A stretch of 64,000 nt of DNA from Xiphydria camelus (taxonomy: Eukaryota; Arthropoda; Insecta; Hymenoptera; Xiphydriidae), in assembly GCA_963678675.1 (NCBI GenBank), contig OY783195.1, positions 16,337,342 to 16,401,341 on the forward strand. Reading direction: 5' to 3'. The position numbers were made by a program, and so were the translations under genes. The notes below the pieces were generated by a model. That model was not told the DNA's origin and did not search any database. It saw only the letters and a list, made by a program, of their open reading frames with translations. The stretch's first letter is position 1. Each line of letters opens with the position of its first letter. Below, in pieces: positions 40,690-52,544 of this stretch.

Positions 40690-41700
40690 TTTTGTTGCAT
40701 GAAGTGAGATTTAAACATGCAAAATGTGAGAGTTTCCAAAGACAGATACGACACTTCCACATCGATGCCGAGAGCTGGGAACATAAACATGAGGATGATA
40801 CCGAGCGACGGGTTAGCCGATTCCATAACTAACCACGCAAAGCCTGGGAACGGAAGAAGGCAGGAACCGCGGGATGCTAGATGACGAGCCCGGAGCTGGC
40901 ATTCCGTTCCGAGCAGTCGTAGCAACATTATCGCAATGGGCATGTTTACAACTTTTTGTACAGCTGTTTAAAGTACATGAATCGGAAGATTAGGGTATTA
41001 AAGTAATGTAGGTAAAAAATGGGTCATTAAAATAATGTTTTTCCAGTATTTTTGAGATGTTAAAAAAGGCATTCGTTTTAAAGCGTCGCACTTTCACCGC
41101 CATTTTAACTGACCAATCAGAGTCGCGCAACAGATTCTCCACCATTCACAAACCCGGGTTTGGGCTCTTGCCAGTGGCTTTAGTGACGTCACTAAGGATT
41201 TCGTTTGAATCGAAGTCAAACTTTAAACACTAAAAAAAAGAAATTAGTGCTCAGAAAAAAACAAACAAACACATCTTATTAATAAGCACAAAAAGTATTA
41301 ACGAATAAGCAAAAAAAAAAAAATCGTGAACATGCCCATTCGATCCGTCTTCGAGATTCTTTGTTATTGAGACCTGCTCGTATTTCAATATGTAAGATTG
41401 TGTTCAATTTATTTGTGAACTATTTTCTTTACGAACTTTTAGAACAATAATAAAATGTTAAATAAAATAGGTACATAAAAATAAAATAGAAACATAAAAC
41501 ATTTGAATAGGTGTCTGGAATAAGGTCGTATATTACCAAAAATGCAAAATGGTTTTTCTCATTTTTAATGAAAATTTATCATCAACATTGGTGAGTTTTC
41601 CCTGTACCTATGAAATTGTATTTTTTTTTAATAAGGGCGTTAAAAAAAAGAAAATAAAATAATCATTGTAAAATATTCTGGTACTTCCAACTTTAAAACG
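40690..41700. other. Non-coding 5' part of the Academ-like element
   Basis: AT-rich between the inverted repeat and the first exon, with poly-A runs at 41230 and 41310. It may hold the promoter; no clear TATA chosen. Confidence 0.45.
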
Positions 41701-41804
41701 CTCTGTTGGAAAACAACGTACGTTGTTATTCCAGACACCCATTCATTTATCAGATACCTAATAATAGTAATAATAATGTTTTTAACAGTGAAAAGATCCC
41801 GACA

Positions 41805-42533
41805 ATGTCAGTGACTCCGGGCTCGTGTTTTATATGTCGGTGTACACTTGAGGACGAATCAGTGGTAGTTGTTAAAAAACGTGGTATCCAGTCACCAGTT
41901 GCCATCAGTGTGAAACGTGGTCTCCAGGAAAATGCTCAGTTTTTGGAGAAACTAAATGAAGTCAGTGTTTATGATGCCTGCAGGAAGAGGTAATAATAAT
42001 AATAACAATGGTTTTTAATTATTTAACAAGTACATTAATTATCTCTTCTTTTCATTTCTTTGTCAGTACTCTTGTACTGTTCAGGAACAAATTCTTCTTC
42101 CTTATCTTCTTTAACCTATTTCTTCTTTATTTGAAATTTCCTTTATCTTTTCAATTGTTTTATTTTATGCATTGTTAATTTCTTGTAATAAATTATTCAA
42201 AATGTCATTCTTCATCTTCTTTTCTGGCTTCAAATTTCTTAGGTTCACGGACAATTGATTTAGCAAATAGGGAACTTTATATGCCAGCATATCTTTTGAT
42301 TGTGTTTTCTATCTCATGTTTTTATCAAAATGTAGTCCAAGATTCTTCACTCTTGATTTCTTTACAATTACAATAATTTTCATTTCTATCAATACATTTA
42401 TTTTTATGGATACTGCTCCACAGGTATACTGCCCCACGTAACATCGAAGCTTCTGTTCGTCGTGGAGGAGATGAGACTCCTTCCCCCCAACCATCAACCT
42501 CGAGATCATCTACAGATAATAATAAAAACTTGT
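41805..42533 (+). pseudogene. N-terminal Cys-rich exons of the Academ-like protein
   Basis: Exon 1 (41805..41991) encodes CFICRCTL and ends VYDACRKR at a gt donor. Exon 2 (about 42422..42533) follows a cag acceptor and continues RYTAPRNIEASVRRGGDE. The C..C...C arrangement, completed by YFLCGE in the next exon (42620), makes a Cys-rich zinc-binding unit. Introns are about 430 bp and 85 bp. Academ transposases are described as starting with a Cys-rich (Cys8) finger, which fits. Confidence 0.6.
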
Positions 42534-42618
42534 AACGCATAATCGTTAGTTAAGTCATATTAATATGTGATTCCTAAAACACAATTAAAATCTTTTTCTC
42601 ATTTTAATTTTATTTCAG

Positions 42619-45600
42619 GTTCAATGAATCTTCAAAGAATTTATTTCCTTTGCGGCGAAGAAATTAGTGAGAAGTTTCTACAGCTTCAAAAACGACTTCC
42701 TACGTCACGCAGAAATAGGGTTCACACAGTTGAATCATTCCACATAAGTGGGACGATTCTCGAGACTGCAAGACGTCGTGGTGACGCGATTGGGGTAACC
42801 AGATAATCGACCGCCTTGCATGAACGACAGACCTCGTCGTCGCTGATGCCAGGTATCACCAATTATGCTACAAGAAATTGAACAGCTTCCCAGCAGCAGT
42901 AAGAGAAAAACTGTATTCAGAATCCAAGAATGTTGCTCAGTGTATGGAATTCATATTCTCGTACATTTTAGAGAACAGGGATGAATACCAGTTTTCTTTG
43001 GGCCGCCTCATTGATCAGATAAATGGTGATTACAGGCCTGACATCAGAACTGTCAAGGCACACCTGATGAATCGCTTTGGAGACAAGATAACTTTTGCTG
43101 AGATAGGATCCGGCCGCAGTCACCAGGTCGTCATGTGCTTCACAGATGTCGGCAACAAGATACTCTATGACAACTGGTATAACGAGAAGAAACGTGATCC
43201 ACAGGAAGAGCGGTTACGAGTCGTGAAGAGTGCAGCCGAGATTGTCTTACAAGACATTCGCTGTCAAGTGTATGACACAACCGCGTATCCTCCATCCGAC
43301 GATTTCTTAAAAGATTGAGAGTCTGTTGTTCCGGAATCACTGCAGCTGTTCCTCGAGATGATTTTGCTGAAACACAAACGCCATTCCCTCGAAGGATGGA
43401 AGAAAAAATGCGTGTCTATTGCACACGCAATAATCTCTCTCTCTGCAGCAAGAAGTCATTCATTTCTCTTCTCCATCAAGATAGGCTTGGGTACCTACCT
43501 GCATCGGAAATTTGGATCCAAACACCTGGTCAACCTCTGCGTAGCTATGGCTTTTTCCTCAAGCTACAATGAAGGGAGAGAGATCACCTATAGTGCGAGG
43601 AGGGGGAACTCCGCCCATTGAAAAGAAAGCTTTCGTTCAGTTTGTATACGACAATGCAGATGTGAATGTAAACACTCTTGACGGTGATAATACTTTTCAC
43701 GAGATGGGAGGCATCATGGTTGTCACCCCTCGCAGCGCGGTGTTACCTGACACTCCGATTCCTCATTTGAAAAACAATATTTCAGCTGAGCAAATAAGTT
43801 CTTACGCGGTCTCAGAAATCCAGCGCTGCAGTGTGAGAAAAAATGCTGGGCTCTCTGCAATTACAATCGTCGACGTTGACGAAGGTTTCAAAATGGCTGC
43901 CGATATACTACCTGCTGCACTTGAGTTGCTGTGGTTGTTCGGGAAAAGCTGTGACTCTGCTGGTATCCCAGGATGGAATGGGTACATGGAAGAAATGACT
44001 GATGGCCAGGTCTTCAGTTGTTCAAAAATTCTATTTTTGCCATTTATTCACGCACCTCCCACTGACTACGATACAGTTTTAACCTCCCTCCTTGACGCTG
44101 CTGCAAGAAGCAAGGCCCATGGACAGAAGACATGCTTTGTCACCTACGACCAGCCATTGTACATGAAAGCAAGGGACATTGTCCAAAACTGTCCCGGTGC
44201 TGAATTGACTGGTGTGGAAGTACGATTAGGTGGCTTCCACCTATTAATGTCATATATGGGAGCAATTGGCAATATCATGGCGGGGAGTGGCTTCAAACAG
44301 CTCCTTGTCACGATATATGCTCAAAACAGTGTCGAAAAAGTGATGAATGGGCATGCATATTCTCGTGCAGTGAGAGCCCATACCCTCACAAACCGTGCAC
44401 TGGCTCATCTGATTTTCAACGAGATAGACAACACTGAGGACGAAAAGGCTGAGACAGAGAGGGTTTTGCTTGGCACTGAAAGGTCACTCATACTGTTTGC
44501 AGAAGACAACGAACATGTAAAAAGTGTAACTGCCAAATTCAAAAGTGCCCTTGAAAAACTTGAAGAAGAAGGCCCGACCGCAAAACTTTAGGTACCTACT
44601 CTACTATCGAATGACCTTACTCATGAAGCAATTCATTCAAGCCGAAAGGAAGGGAGATTGAAACCTTCACCTTCAAATAACCAGCCAAATGCTCCCATTC
44701 TTTCACTCGTCTGGACACTTCTTCTATGCGAAAAGTGCTCGTTTATATTTACAAGATATGAGTACTCTACAAGACCGGATGGACCCAACAGAATATCAAT
44801 TGTTCACGAAAGGATGATTCACCATCCGCAGATCCGACAAATTTTGGTCAGGTCTGTGGACTGACTTGACAATTGAACAGGTATTGATGCGATCAATGAA
44901 GAGCCAGGGTGGCCTAACCCATGGCAGAGGTATCTCTACAAGTGTGCTCTCTCGTTGGACGGGCGAAATGGTATATATGCTGAATATATGTGAAGAGGTA
45001 GAAGGGTATTGGGATATTTCCTCCACAACAAGTGAACAGCATGTCGATATGCGACCTACGCAAATTCCACGAGTTACCTCTGACGTGAAAAAACTGAAAG
45101 CCTGGTTCAATATCCATCCACCGTTCCCATCGATAGATAAACTCGTATCCATCAGTAGTGGCACTGTAGTGGCCCCCACATAAATTACCACACTGCCCGA
45201 GAAGAAGGACTGAAAGGGGTGAACCGAATCATTGGAAAAACTTTTGGGAATGTTAGTTTCTGTAGGAAAGAAAAAGTTCTCTCTTTGGCAACAACTACCA
45301 CCATCAAGATCCACAAGAAGAGAGTCGATGTCGAGCCACTCACCATCTTCCAGCGCATGTGTATCATGAAATAGTCAGACCTACAGTTGAAGGCCCACTT
45401 CACATACGAGCTCGCTCCATATCCAAAATGGCCCTATTTTCCGACGAAAGGATGCGTAAGGGCACAAAATCAGCTTTTTACGATGCCTTCACTCAAGCCA
45501 CAGAGAACGTCAGTGTGCAGGAAAAAACATTTGCTATCGTCGATGGAGGATACCTCCTCCATAAAGTCGTGTGGCATCGGAATGATTCGGTACGGGCTAT

Positions 45601-46860
45601 CACAGCAAGCTACATAAGCTAGGTACATATTTAACCACTTTGGGAAAAATGTGTGTGTAGTCTTCGACGGGTATTCTGAGGATGGCGTCCAAAAGAGCAC
45701 CAAATTTGCAGAGCGATCACGACGGTATTCTGCAGCATCAGCGGAAATTGTGTTTGACGCATCGACCATCATCACAGTCCTCCAAGAGAAGATGCTCTCG
45801 AATGACAAAAACAAGGTTCGTCTCATTGAGCTTCTCTGTTCTGCTTTTGCTCTCGAGGGGATTGAGACAAAAATATCAAAAGAAGACGCAGACCGCGATA
45901 TCGTCGTGACTGCTTTGCAAAAAAGTACCTCCAATGACCACATCATCATCTTTGGAGAGGATATGGATTTGCTCGTGCTCCTCTGCGGTCTAGGATCCAC
46001 TAAAACAAACGTATACTTCCAGAAGAGTGGTAGAGGTGAGGCGGGTTGCGTCCAATTCCCCACCAGCTCATTCAACCAAGGGGAAGTGGAGCTACCACCT
46101 CGATCTGAACTTTTCATCCACGCATTTACTGGGTGCGACACCACCTCTGCCCTCTTCTGGCAGGGGAAGATGAAAATGTGGAGCCACTTCAGACAAAATC
46201 AAGCACTAGTGGACCACAAGCAAGAGTTTTCCTCCAGACAGATGCCACACACCAACAAGTCGTAGCAGCCGGTGACAAGTGCCTAGTTGCCCTATATAGA
46301 GGAGACGAAACGAAAGACACCCTCAACGATGTACGCTTCCGTATTTTTGTAAAGACAGCAGTCAACGCCAAAGCGAATCTAGCCCATTTGCCCCCAACTA
46401 CAGAGGCTGCGTCGTATCACCACTACCGCACATACCACTAGGTGCAAAAGTGTTTAGGGGCGGAGAAAGAAGCCACCGACTGGGGTTGGGAATTGACCTC
46501 GGCTGGACTCATCCCCATTACTAGTCGGCAAGCTCCTGCCCCCGCAGAGCTCCTAAAACTCCTCTCTTTTGCAAATATAAGAAGAGGTGCAGAGGTAGCT
46601 GCACTTGCCTCAAAGCAGGGCTCAGATGTTCTGTGATGTGTGCTACCTGCTCTGGGGAAACGTGCCAGAACGCTGCCCTTATCATCATTGAAGAGGACGA
46701 TAATGACGAGCTTCAAGACTTCCCTGACGATCTACCAATACTGGAGTACCCAGCTATAGGGGACGAAGACGGCGACCCACCAATAGTGGAAGACCTACCT
46801 ATTGAAGAGAGTAACGAAAGTGACGGCTCAGGGCCATCAAAAACAAGGCGACGAATTTGA
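42619..46860 (+). pseudogene. Academ-like transposase with XPG/PIN-type nuclease region (broken)
   Basis: Conserved pieces in order: IYFLCGEEISEKF (42628), a segment at 42878..43318 rich in SLGRLIDQI and MNRFGDKITF, a large intact piece 43569..44591 (340 residues) with CFVTYDQPLYMKA (about 44137), VEVRLGGFHLLMSYMGAIGN (about 44217) and VMNGHAYSRAVRAH, then 45420..45622, and 45651..46265 with VVFDGY, the acidic SKEDADRDIVV (about 45878), GEDMDLLVLL (about 45955) and TGCDTTSALF (about 46126). The last group is the pattern of XPG/FEN/PIN nucleases with a helix-hairpin-helix-like GCDTTS...GK. The end has CATCSGETC and an acidic tail (to 46860). At least eight stops or frame changes. It would cut and paste the element; here it is dead. 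Confidence 0.65.
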
Positions 46861-47045
46861 CTGTGTCTAATTTGATTGACTGATTGATTGATTAAGTTAC
46901 TGCACTTTTGATTACTTATGTTTATATTAAAATACATTTCACCGTTTTTTAAAATGATTTCATGCCTTCTTTTTCATTACCAAACCAAAAAACAAAAGAT
47001 AGGAAAGGTTATGGAACATTTCTGGAGAAATGTGATTTTACCTTA

Positions 47046-47248
47046 TGTGGGGTGGTGCTGTGGCGAGGTGGCGGGCTGATACGACGCGCCGTCGCTAAGA
47101 GAAGAGTCTAGAGAGACGACGTCGCTAGGCGATGGGTAAACAGGAGGAGAGGAGTCAGTTGTTGTGAGGCTACGGTGTGAGCCGGTCGTTCGTAGTGTTA
47201 GAAGCTTTTTTCGAGATACTCGTTCGGTTTCATCTCCCTTTTCCCACA
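47046..47248 (+). repeat. 5' LTR of gypsy C
   Basis: TGTGGGGTGG...TTCCCACA, 203 bp. Confidence 0.95.
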
Positions 47249-47253
47249 TCTTT

Positions 47254-47271
47254 TGGGGGCTCGTCCGGGAT
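47254..47271 (+). other. Primer-binding site complementary to tRNA-Pro
   Basis: TGGGGGCTCGTCCGGGAT, 18 bases, is the classic proline-tRNA primer-binding sequence (same as in murine leukaemia-type retroviruses). It lies five bases after the LTR. Confidence 0.9.
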
Positions 47272-47280
47272 ATGGGACGT

Positions 47281-48996
47281 GATGAGCGAAGGACATTTGG
47301 GAGTGCTGTTAAACAAAGTTAGAGAAGACATAGACGAAAGACGTGAAGCCGCTAAAGACGAAAGACGTAAACCTGCTAAAGACGTGTCTGGGGAAGCAAC
47401 GTTTAAACTAACTCAACACTGTGGAGGGAGAAGTATTGAGAGTGCGAAAGCGTCTGCAACCACCCAGGACGGTGAAGAAGTCCCTGCCGTCTGAGGAGTC
47501 GGTACGAGTACTGAGTAGGGGGCGAAAGGCCAAGGACTTAGAAAAGTGTAGTGTGATGCCGAGTGACGTGGACAGATCAGACGAGACGTCTCAATCGCAA
47601 GAAAATACAGTGACAGCGATGGAGAGCCATTATCAGAAGGAGGTGAGTCGTCTTCGTGAGGGTCGGGAAAGAATGCGACGAGAATGTGACAACCGCGGCC
47701 GAGCATGCTGCATCCGCGGCTCTGCTACAAAGAGAAATGGAAATTCTACGCCGTGAGAGGGACTTGGCTCGTGGCGAAGCGGAATTAGCCCGTGCTGCGG
47801 CAGATTTTGTACGAGCTCAAGTACAGGGAACACCAGAGGCGTCTAGACGAGGATTATTGAACTCTGATAGAATATTGCCGAAAGACGTTCAGGACACGAT
47901 CCAAAAGTTCTCAGGGGAAGATCGCTCGTTTAAAATCACGACGTGGATCGAGCGGATGGACAAGTACGCTGAGATGTACGGTTGGACAGAACTACAGACG
48001 TTAGTAGCGGCAAGAAATGCTGTCTCGGGCAAGGCCAAGGTCTGGTGGGTGGCTCAACGCACCATCCGAACATGGGATCAGATGAAGGTGGAAATGAAAG
48101 AGGAATTCATGGAGAAAGACGACAGCATGGAAGTTCACATCGCGCTATCAAAGAGACGCAAACAGTCTGGCGAATCATATCTTGAGTACGTCTACCAGAT
48201 GAGGAAAATTGGAGCAAGGGTTTCGCTGCCGGATGCCGTGATTATCAAATATATTATAAATGGCATCCAAGACGACGCTGTCAACAAGGCCATCCTCTTT
48301 GGAGCGAAGACGTTCACGGATTTCAAGTATCGCCTATCCAGTTACGAGGATATGAAGAGTAGCTCAGGCGAGGGAAAAGCAACGAAAAACAGCAAACTTC
48401 TAGCTTCCAAGGGCGCGGGTCCAAGTTCACGGAATTCCACCGCTACAGACCGTAAGTGCTTTAACTGCGGGGAGGGCGGCCACCTTTCTCGGGACTGCCA
48501 GCACAAGGAGCGTGGAGCAAGGTACTTCAAATGCCAAGAGTTCGGTCACATTGCGTATCAATGCCCGAGTGCGAAGACAAGCCGCGGGGAAGCGGGAAAA
48601 CCAGGTTCATCCTTCAAGAGAAATGAGGATCAGCCACACATGTTGCAATTAGACGGGGATAATCAAATTCGGTGCTCAAAGACAATAACGGTGAACGGGA
48701 CTGAGGTGAAGTGTTTGGTAGATAGTGGTAGTACGTTTAACATTCTGCGACTGGACGAATATCAAAAACTGGGGGCACTAGAGTTGTCACCGGTTTCGGA
48801 GACGTTGATCACAGCAGGAGGTGATAAGGTTTACACGATCGGACAAATCAGGGTAAAGGCAGTCATCAACGCGAAACCTTACCTAATGACTTTTCAAGTC
48901 GTGATGAAAGTTGCTATTCCCGTGGGAGCTGTATTAGGGGCTGACCTGCTGGATTTGGCTGTGGTACAGCTTAGCCGAGACGAGACACACGTTTGA
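47281..48996 (+). pseudogene. gag-protease of gypsy C (5' part frameshifted)
   Basis: The N-terminal part is spread over 47281..47494 and 47421..47756 with frame changes near 47420 and 47690; the main open frame is 47656..48996. Capsid-like stretch: FSGEDRSFKITTWIERMDKY to SYLEYVYQMRKIGA. Two zinc knuckles follow: CFNCGEGGHLSRDC is complete; the second reads YFKCQEFGHIAYQC, its first Cys changed to Tyr. The protease site LVDSGSTFN is at about 48717. Forms particles and processes them in the family. The body is open over 446 codons, so decay is recent. Confidence 0.88.
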
Positions 48997-49002
48997 CCGA
49001 GT

Positions 49003-50290
49003 GAGAATTACGTATTGCAGATTATTGCGGAAACCAACGCAGATGACAACCCAGACAGCACCGCTGTAGCGAATGAGCGTCATAGGGAGGAGGTACAAAG
49101 GATGATCATGGAATACAAACCAACGGGTGAAGAAGAGGCTCCGGTTCAGATGGAGATCATTCTGAAAGACGAAACGCCGTTTAGCATCAAAAGAGAGGGT
49201 CGAAGTCGACCAACAAATAGACGAATGGTTGCGGGACGGGATAATTACGCAAAGTTGTTCCGAATTCGCCAGCACAATAGTGGTCGCAAGGAAGAAGGAC
49301 GGGACAGCGCGGATATGTATAGATTTCAAGCAATTGAATCAGGTGGTAGTACGTGAGCACTTCCCTGTGGCACTGATCGAAGACCTGCTAGATCGACTCG
49401 CGGACGTAAAGGTGTTTTCGACATTGGATTTAAAGAATGGGTTCTTCCATGTCAAAGTGGCGGAGAGTAGCCGAAGATACACCTCGTTCGTCACACCAAC
49501 GGGACAGTACGAGTTCCAGCGAGTGCCATTCGGACTCTGCAACTCGCCGGCATTGTTCCAGCGGTTCATCGCCTACATTTTCCGAGAGCTGACAAGGACC
49601 GGTGTTACCCTGATCTATCTAGACGATGTAGTTGTTCTAGCTGGAAGCGAGGACGAGGCGGTAAAAAATTTGAGGCAAGTCTTTGACGTTGCTTCTAGAT
49701 ACGGTTTGAATATAAACTGGAAAAAGTGCCAGTTGCTGCGTAGACGCATTGAATTCTTGGGGCACGTCATCGAAGGAGGGACGATAAGGCCTTCGCCGGA
49801 TAAGGCCGCAGCACTGATTAATTATCCAGAGCCAAAGACGGTGAAGACGGTTCAACGTTTCCTTGGGCTTGCAGGCTATTTCAGGAAGTTCATCTGTGAA
49901 TACGAAAAAATCGCTAGGCCATTAAGCGATTTAATAAAGAAGGACAAGAGTTTCTACTTCGGGGAAGAACAGCGCAGGGCTTTCATACAACTCAAGGGGG
50001 CTTTGGCAAATGCGCCAATATTACGCATCTACAACCTGAAGCTAGAAACCGAGCTGCATACGGATGCTTCGCAGAATGGCTATGGGGTAATTCTGTTTCA
50101 GAAATCCTGGGACGATCAGCAATTGCATCCAGTATACTATATGAGCCGAAAGACGACAAAAGCTGAGAGGAAGCTTCATAGTTACGAACTGGAGATCCTG
50201 GCGGTGGTCGAGGCGTTGAAAAAGTTTAGGGTCTACTTGCTGGGAATCCACTTTAAAATTGTAACACTCTCCGTGCTGCTTTCCAGTTGA
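49003..50290 (+). pseudogene. Reverse transcriptase/RNase H of gypsy C
   Basis: The main open frame 49229..50290 covers RT: ARICIDFKQLNQV (about 49307), FSTLDLKNGFFHV (about 49420), PFGLCNSPALFQRF (about 49525) and LIYLDDVVVL (about 49610) with its YLDD box, then the connection and RNase H (LHTDASQNGYGV about 50055, ELEILAVVEAL). A stop at 50288..50290 closes it before the RNase H end; the upstream part 49015..49356 lies in another frame. One or two mutations from open. Confidence 0.9.
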
Positions 50291-51792
50291 CTTTAAAAAA
50301 GAAAGAGTTAGCACCAAAAGTAGCAAGATGGGTAATGCTACTTGAGCAGTTCGACTATGTGGTGGAGCATCATGTGGCAACGCGCATGAAGCATGTCGAT
50401 GCCCTAAGCCGAGGGCCCTGCTTACTAGTAGTCAAAGACGCTGTAGTCGACAGGCTGAGGAGGGCGCAGGAACGGGATAAGTACCTCAAAACCGTGAAGA
50501 AGATGCTGGAGAAGGAGAGTTTCGAGGATTACTCAGTTCAGAATGGGCTCCTATACAAAGGAGCCGAAGGGATGAAGCAGTTGGTCGTACCCAGTGCGAT
50601 GGCGTCGGAGATCATACAGAGTGCGCATGATCTTGGCCACTTCGCCGTAAAGAAAACAATGAAGACCATATCGATGCAGTACTGGATGGCCAACATGCAG
50701 AAGAAAGTCGAGAAATATATTCAAAATTGTGTGCCGTGTATTCTAGGGATAGCAAAGCGGGGAAAGGCCGAGGGATTCTTAAATCCCATTCCGAAGGAGG
50801 ATTTGCCCCTGCATACGCTACACATGGACCATGTGGGACCGCTACCATCGACAGCGAAAAGTTACCGATACCTGCTCGTTATGGTAGATGCGTTTTCAAA
50901 ATTCGTTTGGATCTACACAACCAAGTCGACGGAGACTACAGAAGTGCTGTCCAAACTCAAGACGCATCAACAAGTGTTTGGGAATCCGAGACGAATTATC
51001 ACAGACAGAGGGATGGCATTTACTTCCACGGATTTTGAAAAATACTGCAATGACGAAAATATTCAACATGTGCTGATAACGACGGGCGTACCAAGAGCCA
51101 ATGGACAAGCTGAGAGAGTGAATGCGATTTTGGGAGCCGTGTTCACGAAAGTATCGATCGATGATCCTTCGAAATGGTATCGCCACGTTAGCCAAGTGCA
51201 AAGGGCAATTAATAGCACGTTTCAAAGGGCGATCAATACAAGCCCTTTCGAATTGCTCGTGGGAACGAAGATGCGGACTACAGAAGATATTAAACTTCAA
51301 GAGGTAATCGAGGAGGAATTGAGACTGCAGTTCGAGGAGATGCGAGACGAACTCAGAGAACACACCAAGAAGCAGATCGCAAAAATACAAGAGGAAAATC
51401 GGCGATCTTACAACAGGAAAAGAAAAACAGCCAACCAATACAAGGAGGGTGATCTTGTCGCCATCAGGAGATCCCAGCTGGGTCCGTATCTCAAAATGAG
51501 AGTAAAGTATTTGAGACCGTATAGAATCATCGGGGTAAATCAAAATGACCGTTACAAGGTGTTAAAAATCAGCGGCGAGGGACCAGGAGAGACAATCTGC
51601 TCCGCTGACGAGATGAAGCCATGGAGAGGCTTCCGGGATGATTTAGAGGACGACAGCGAAGATTCGTCTGAGGCAGACGAAATGCAGGATGGCCGAGATG
51701 TGGGGTGGTGCTGTGGCGAGGTGGCGGGCCGATGCGACGGGCCGTCGCTAAGAGAAGAGTCTAGAGAGAAGACGTCGCTAGGCGATGGGTAA
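50287..51792 (+). CDS. Integrase of gypsy C (501-codon open frame)
   Basis: The frame begins in the RNase H tail (HVDALSRG-type word near 50395) and carries the whole integrase: zinc site H...H...C..C in HDLGHFAVKKTM to NCVPCI (about 50630..50745), D in HMDHVGPL (about 50825), D in ITDRGMAFTS (about 51000) and E in NGQAERVNAI (about 51105). Then a basic and acidic C-terminus reaching into the 3' LTR. All three catalytic residues are present and the frame is open, unlike the rest of pol. As translated it would need a frameshift or readthrough from RT. Confidence 0.9.
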   Translation: MTLKKKELAPKVARWVMLLEQFDYVVEHHVATRMKHVDALSRGPCLLVVKDAVVDRLRRAQERDKYLKTVKKMLEKESFEDYSVQNGLLYKGAEGMKQLVVPSAMASEIIQSAHDLGHFAVKKTMKTISMQYWMANMQKKVEKYIQNCVPCILGIAKRGKAEGFLNPIPKEDLPLHTLHMDHVGPLPSTAKSYRYLLVMVDAFSKFVWIYTTKSTETTEVLSKLKTHQQVFGNPRRIITDRGMAFTSTDFEKYCNDENIQHVLITTGVPRANGQAERVNAILGAVFTKVSIDDPSKWYRHVSQVQRAINSTFQRAINTSPFELLVGTKMRTTEDIKLQEVIEEELRLQFEEMRDELREHTKKQIAKIQEENRRSYNRKRKTANQYKEGDLVAIRRSQLGPYLKMRVKYLRPYRIIGVNQNDRYKVLKISGEGPGETICSADEMKPWRGFRDDLEDDSEDSSEADEMQDGRDVGWCCGEVAGRCDGPSLREESREKTSLGDG

Positions 51793-51901
51793 ACAGGAGG
51801 AGAGGAGTCAGTTGTTATGAGGCTACGATGTGAGCCGGTCGTTCGTAGTGTTACAAGCTTTTTTCGAGATCCTCGTTCGGTTTCATCTCCCTTTTCCCAC
51901 A
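51699..51901 (+). repeat. 3' LTR of gypsy C
   Basis: 203 bp, about 96% identical to the 5' LTR by eye. Confidence 0.95.
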
Positions 51902-52404
51902 CTTATATGATTTTTTTTGGATTTTGAGAGAACTACGAGACTTACAGACCCCGCTCTGCGCTTAATTTAAAGCTAATTCAATTGCCTGCAAATTATATTC
52001 CCAAGTCCTACTCGTAGGATCAATGGTTTCGATGCAATTTCGGTCAAAAGCAGGTCTAAAACTAAAATTTTCAATCTTTGGAAAAACTGCCCTATTTTCA
52101 AAGTGCCGTAATTCGGTAACCAATTCACCTACAGAGCTCCGGTTGGGCTTAGTTTATCACAAATTGAATGCTCTTGAAAACGTATAGAATAGCTTTCGAA
52201 GAAAATTCATGGATTAGAAGATATTGAGCAGAATCCAAAAATTTCGCGATTTTTGGTGTGTAAAAATTTTTCCACAACTTTTTGAGAGTTGCAAACTTGG
52301 GTATACACAGCCCTAATGGATCCAAACAACATACTAAAGAATCAGAGATACATCATGTTTTGCGAATTTAGCGATTTTTTGTGTCGATTTTGACCGGCCT
52401 ACGG

Positions 52405-52540
52405 AGAAGAGGTGTAGTCACGAGACTACACAGTCGGCAATACTCTCTCGCGACGCGACCGCACGTATGCCTTTGTTCAATAAACGAAGTTTATTTCCCG
52501 ATCCATTGCTTTGCATTCCTTATGTGGCATAGTCCCCACA
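52405..52540 (+). repeat. Second half of the split 3' LTR of gypsy A
   Basis: Continues agaagaggtgtagtcacgag exactly where the first half stops at 39881, ends CCCCACA, then the cagc duplication. Confidence 0.93.
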
Positions 52541-52544
52541 CAGC

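Larger units (their letters stand above)
47046..51901 (+). mobile_element. Ty3/gypsy LTR element C, relatively young
   Basis: 4,856 bp between 4-bp duplications ctta (47042..47045, 51902..51905), inserted in the right inverted repeat of the Academ-like element. LTRs are 203 bp each and differ at about eight sites by eye (near 96% identical). It has gag, protease, RT, RNase H and integrase and no env-like ORF. Confidence 0.95.
39882..52401 (+). mobile_element. Large DNA transposon with long inverted repeats, Academ-like
   Basis: The ends taggccggtcaaaatcgaca and complement define an insertion in the LTR of gypsy A, with a 3-bp duplication cgg (39879..39881, 52402..52404). The intact LTR at 35431 shows the empty site (cacgcggagaag). 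The inverted repeats are about 800 bp at the left (39882..about 40690) and, split by gypsy C, 46999..47045 plus 51906..52401 at the right. Without its own guests the element is about 7.4 kb. The encoded protein (Cys-rich N-terminus, transposase-like middle, XPG/PIN nuclease-like end) and the 3-bp duplication point to the Academ superfamily; that name is from memory. Confidence 0.85.
35431..52540 (+). mobile_element. Ty3/gypsy LTR element A, 3' LTR split by a 12.5-kb insertion
   Basis: 5' LTR 35431..35606; 3' LTR from about 39834 to 39881 and 52405..52540. The element is flanked by the 4-bp duplication cagc (35427..35430, 52541..52544), which proves both LTR halves belong together. Without the insertion the element is about 4.6 kb. 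The pol order protease, RT, RNase H, integrase is that of Ty3/gypsy. All genes are broken. Confidence 0.93.

Noticed and set aside
47046..51901. Endogenous retrovirus with envelope gene
   Set aside because: After integrase the frame runs directly into the 3' LTR; there is no room for or trace of env.
39882..52401. CACTA/EnSpm element (also 3-bp duplication)
   Set aside because: The ends read TAGGCCGG, not CACTA, and the XPG-like nuclease region does not fit.
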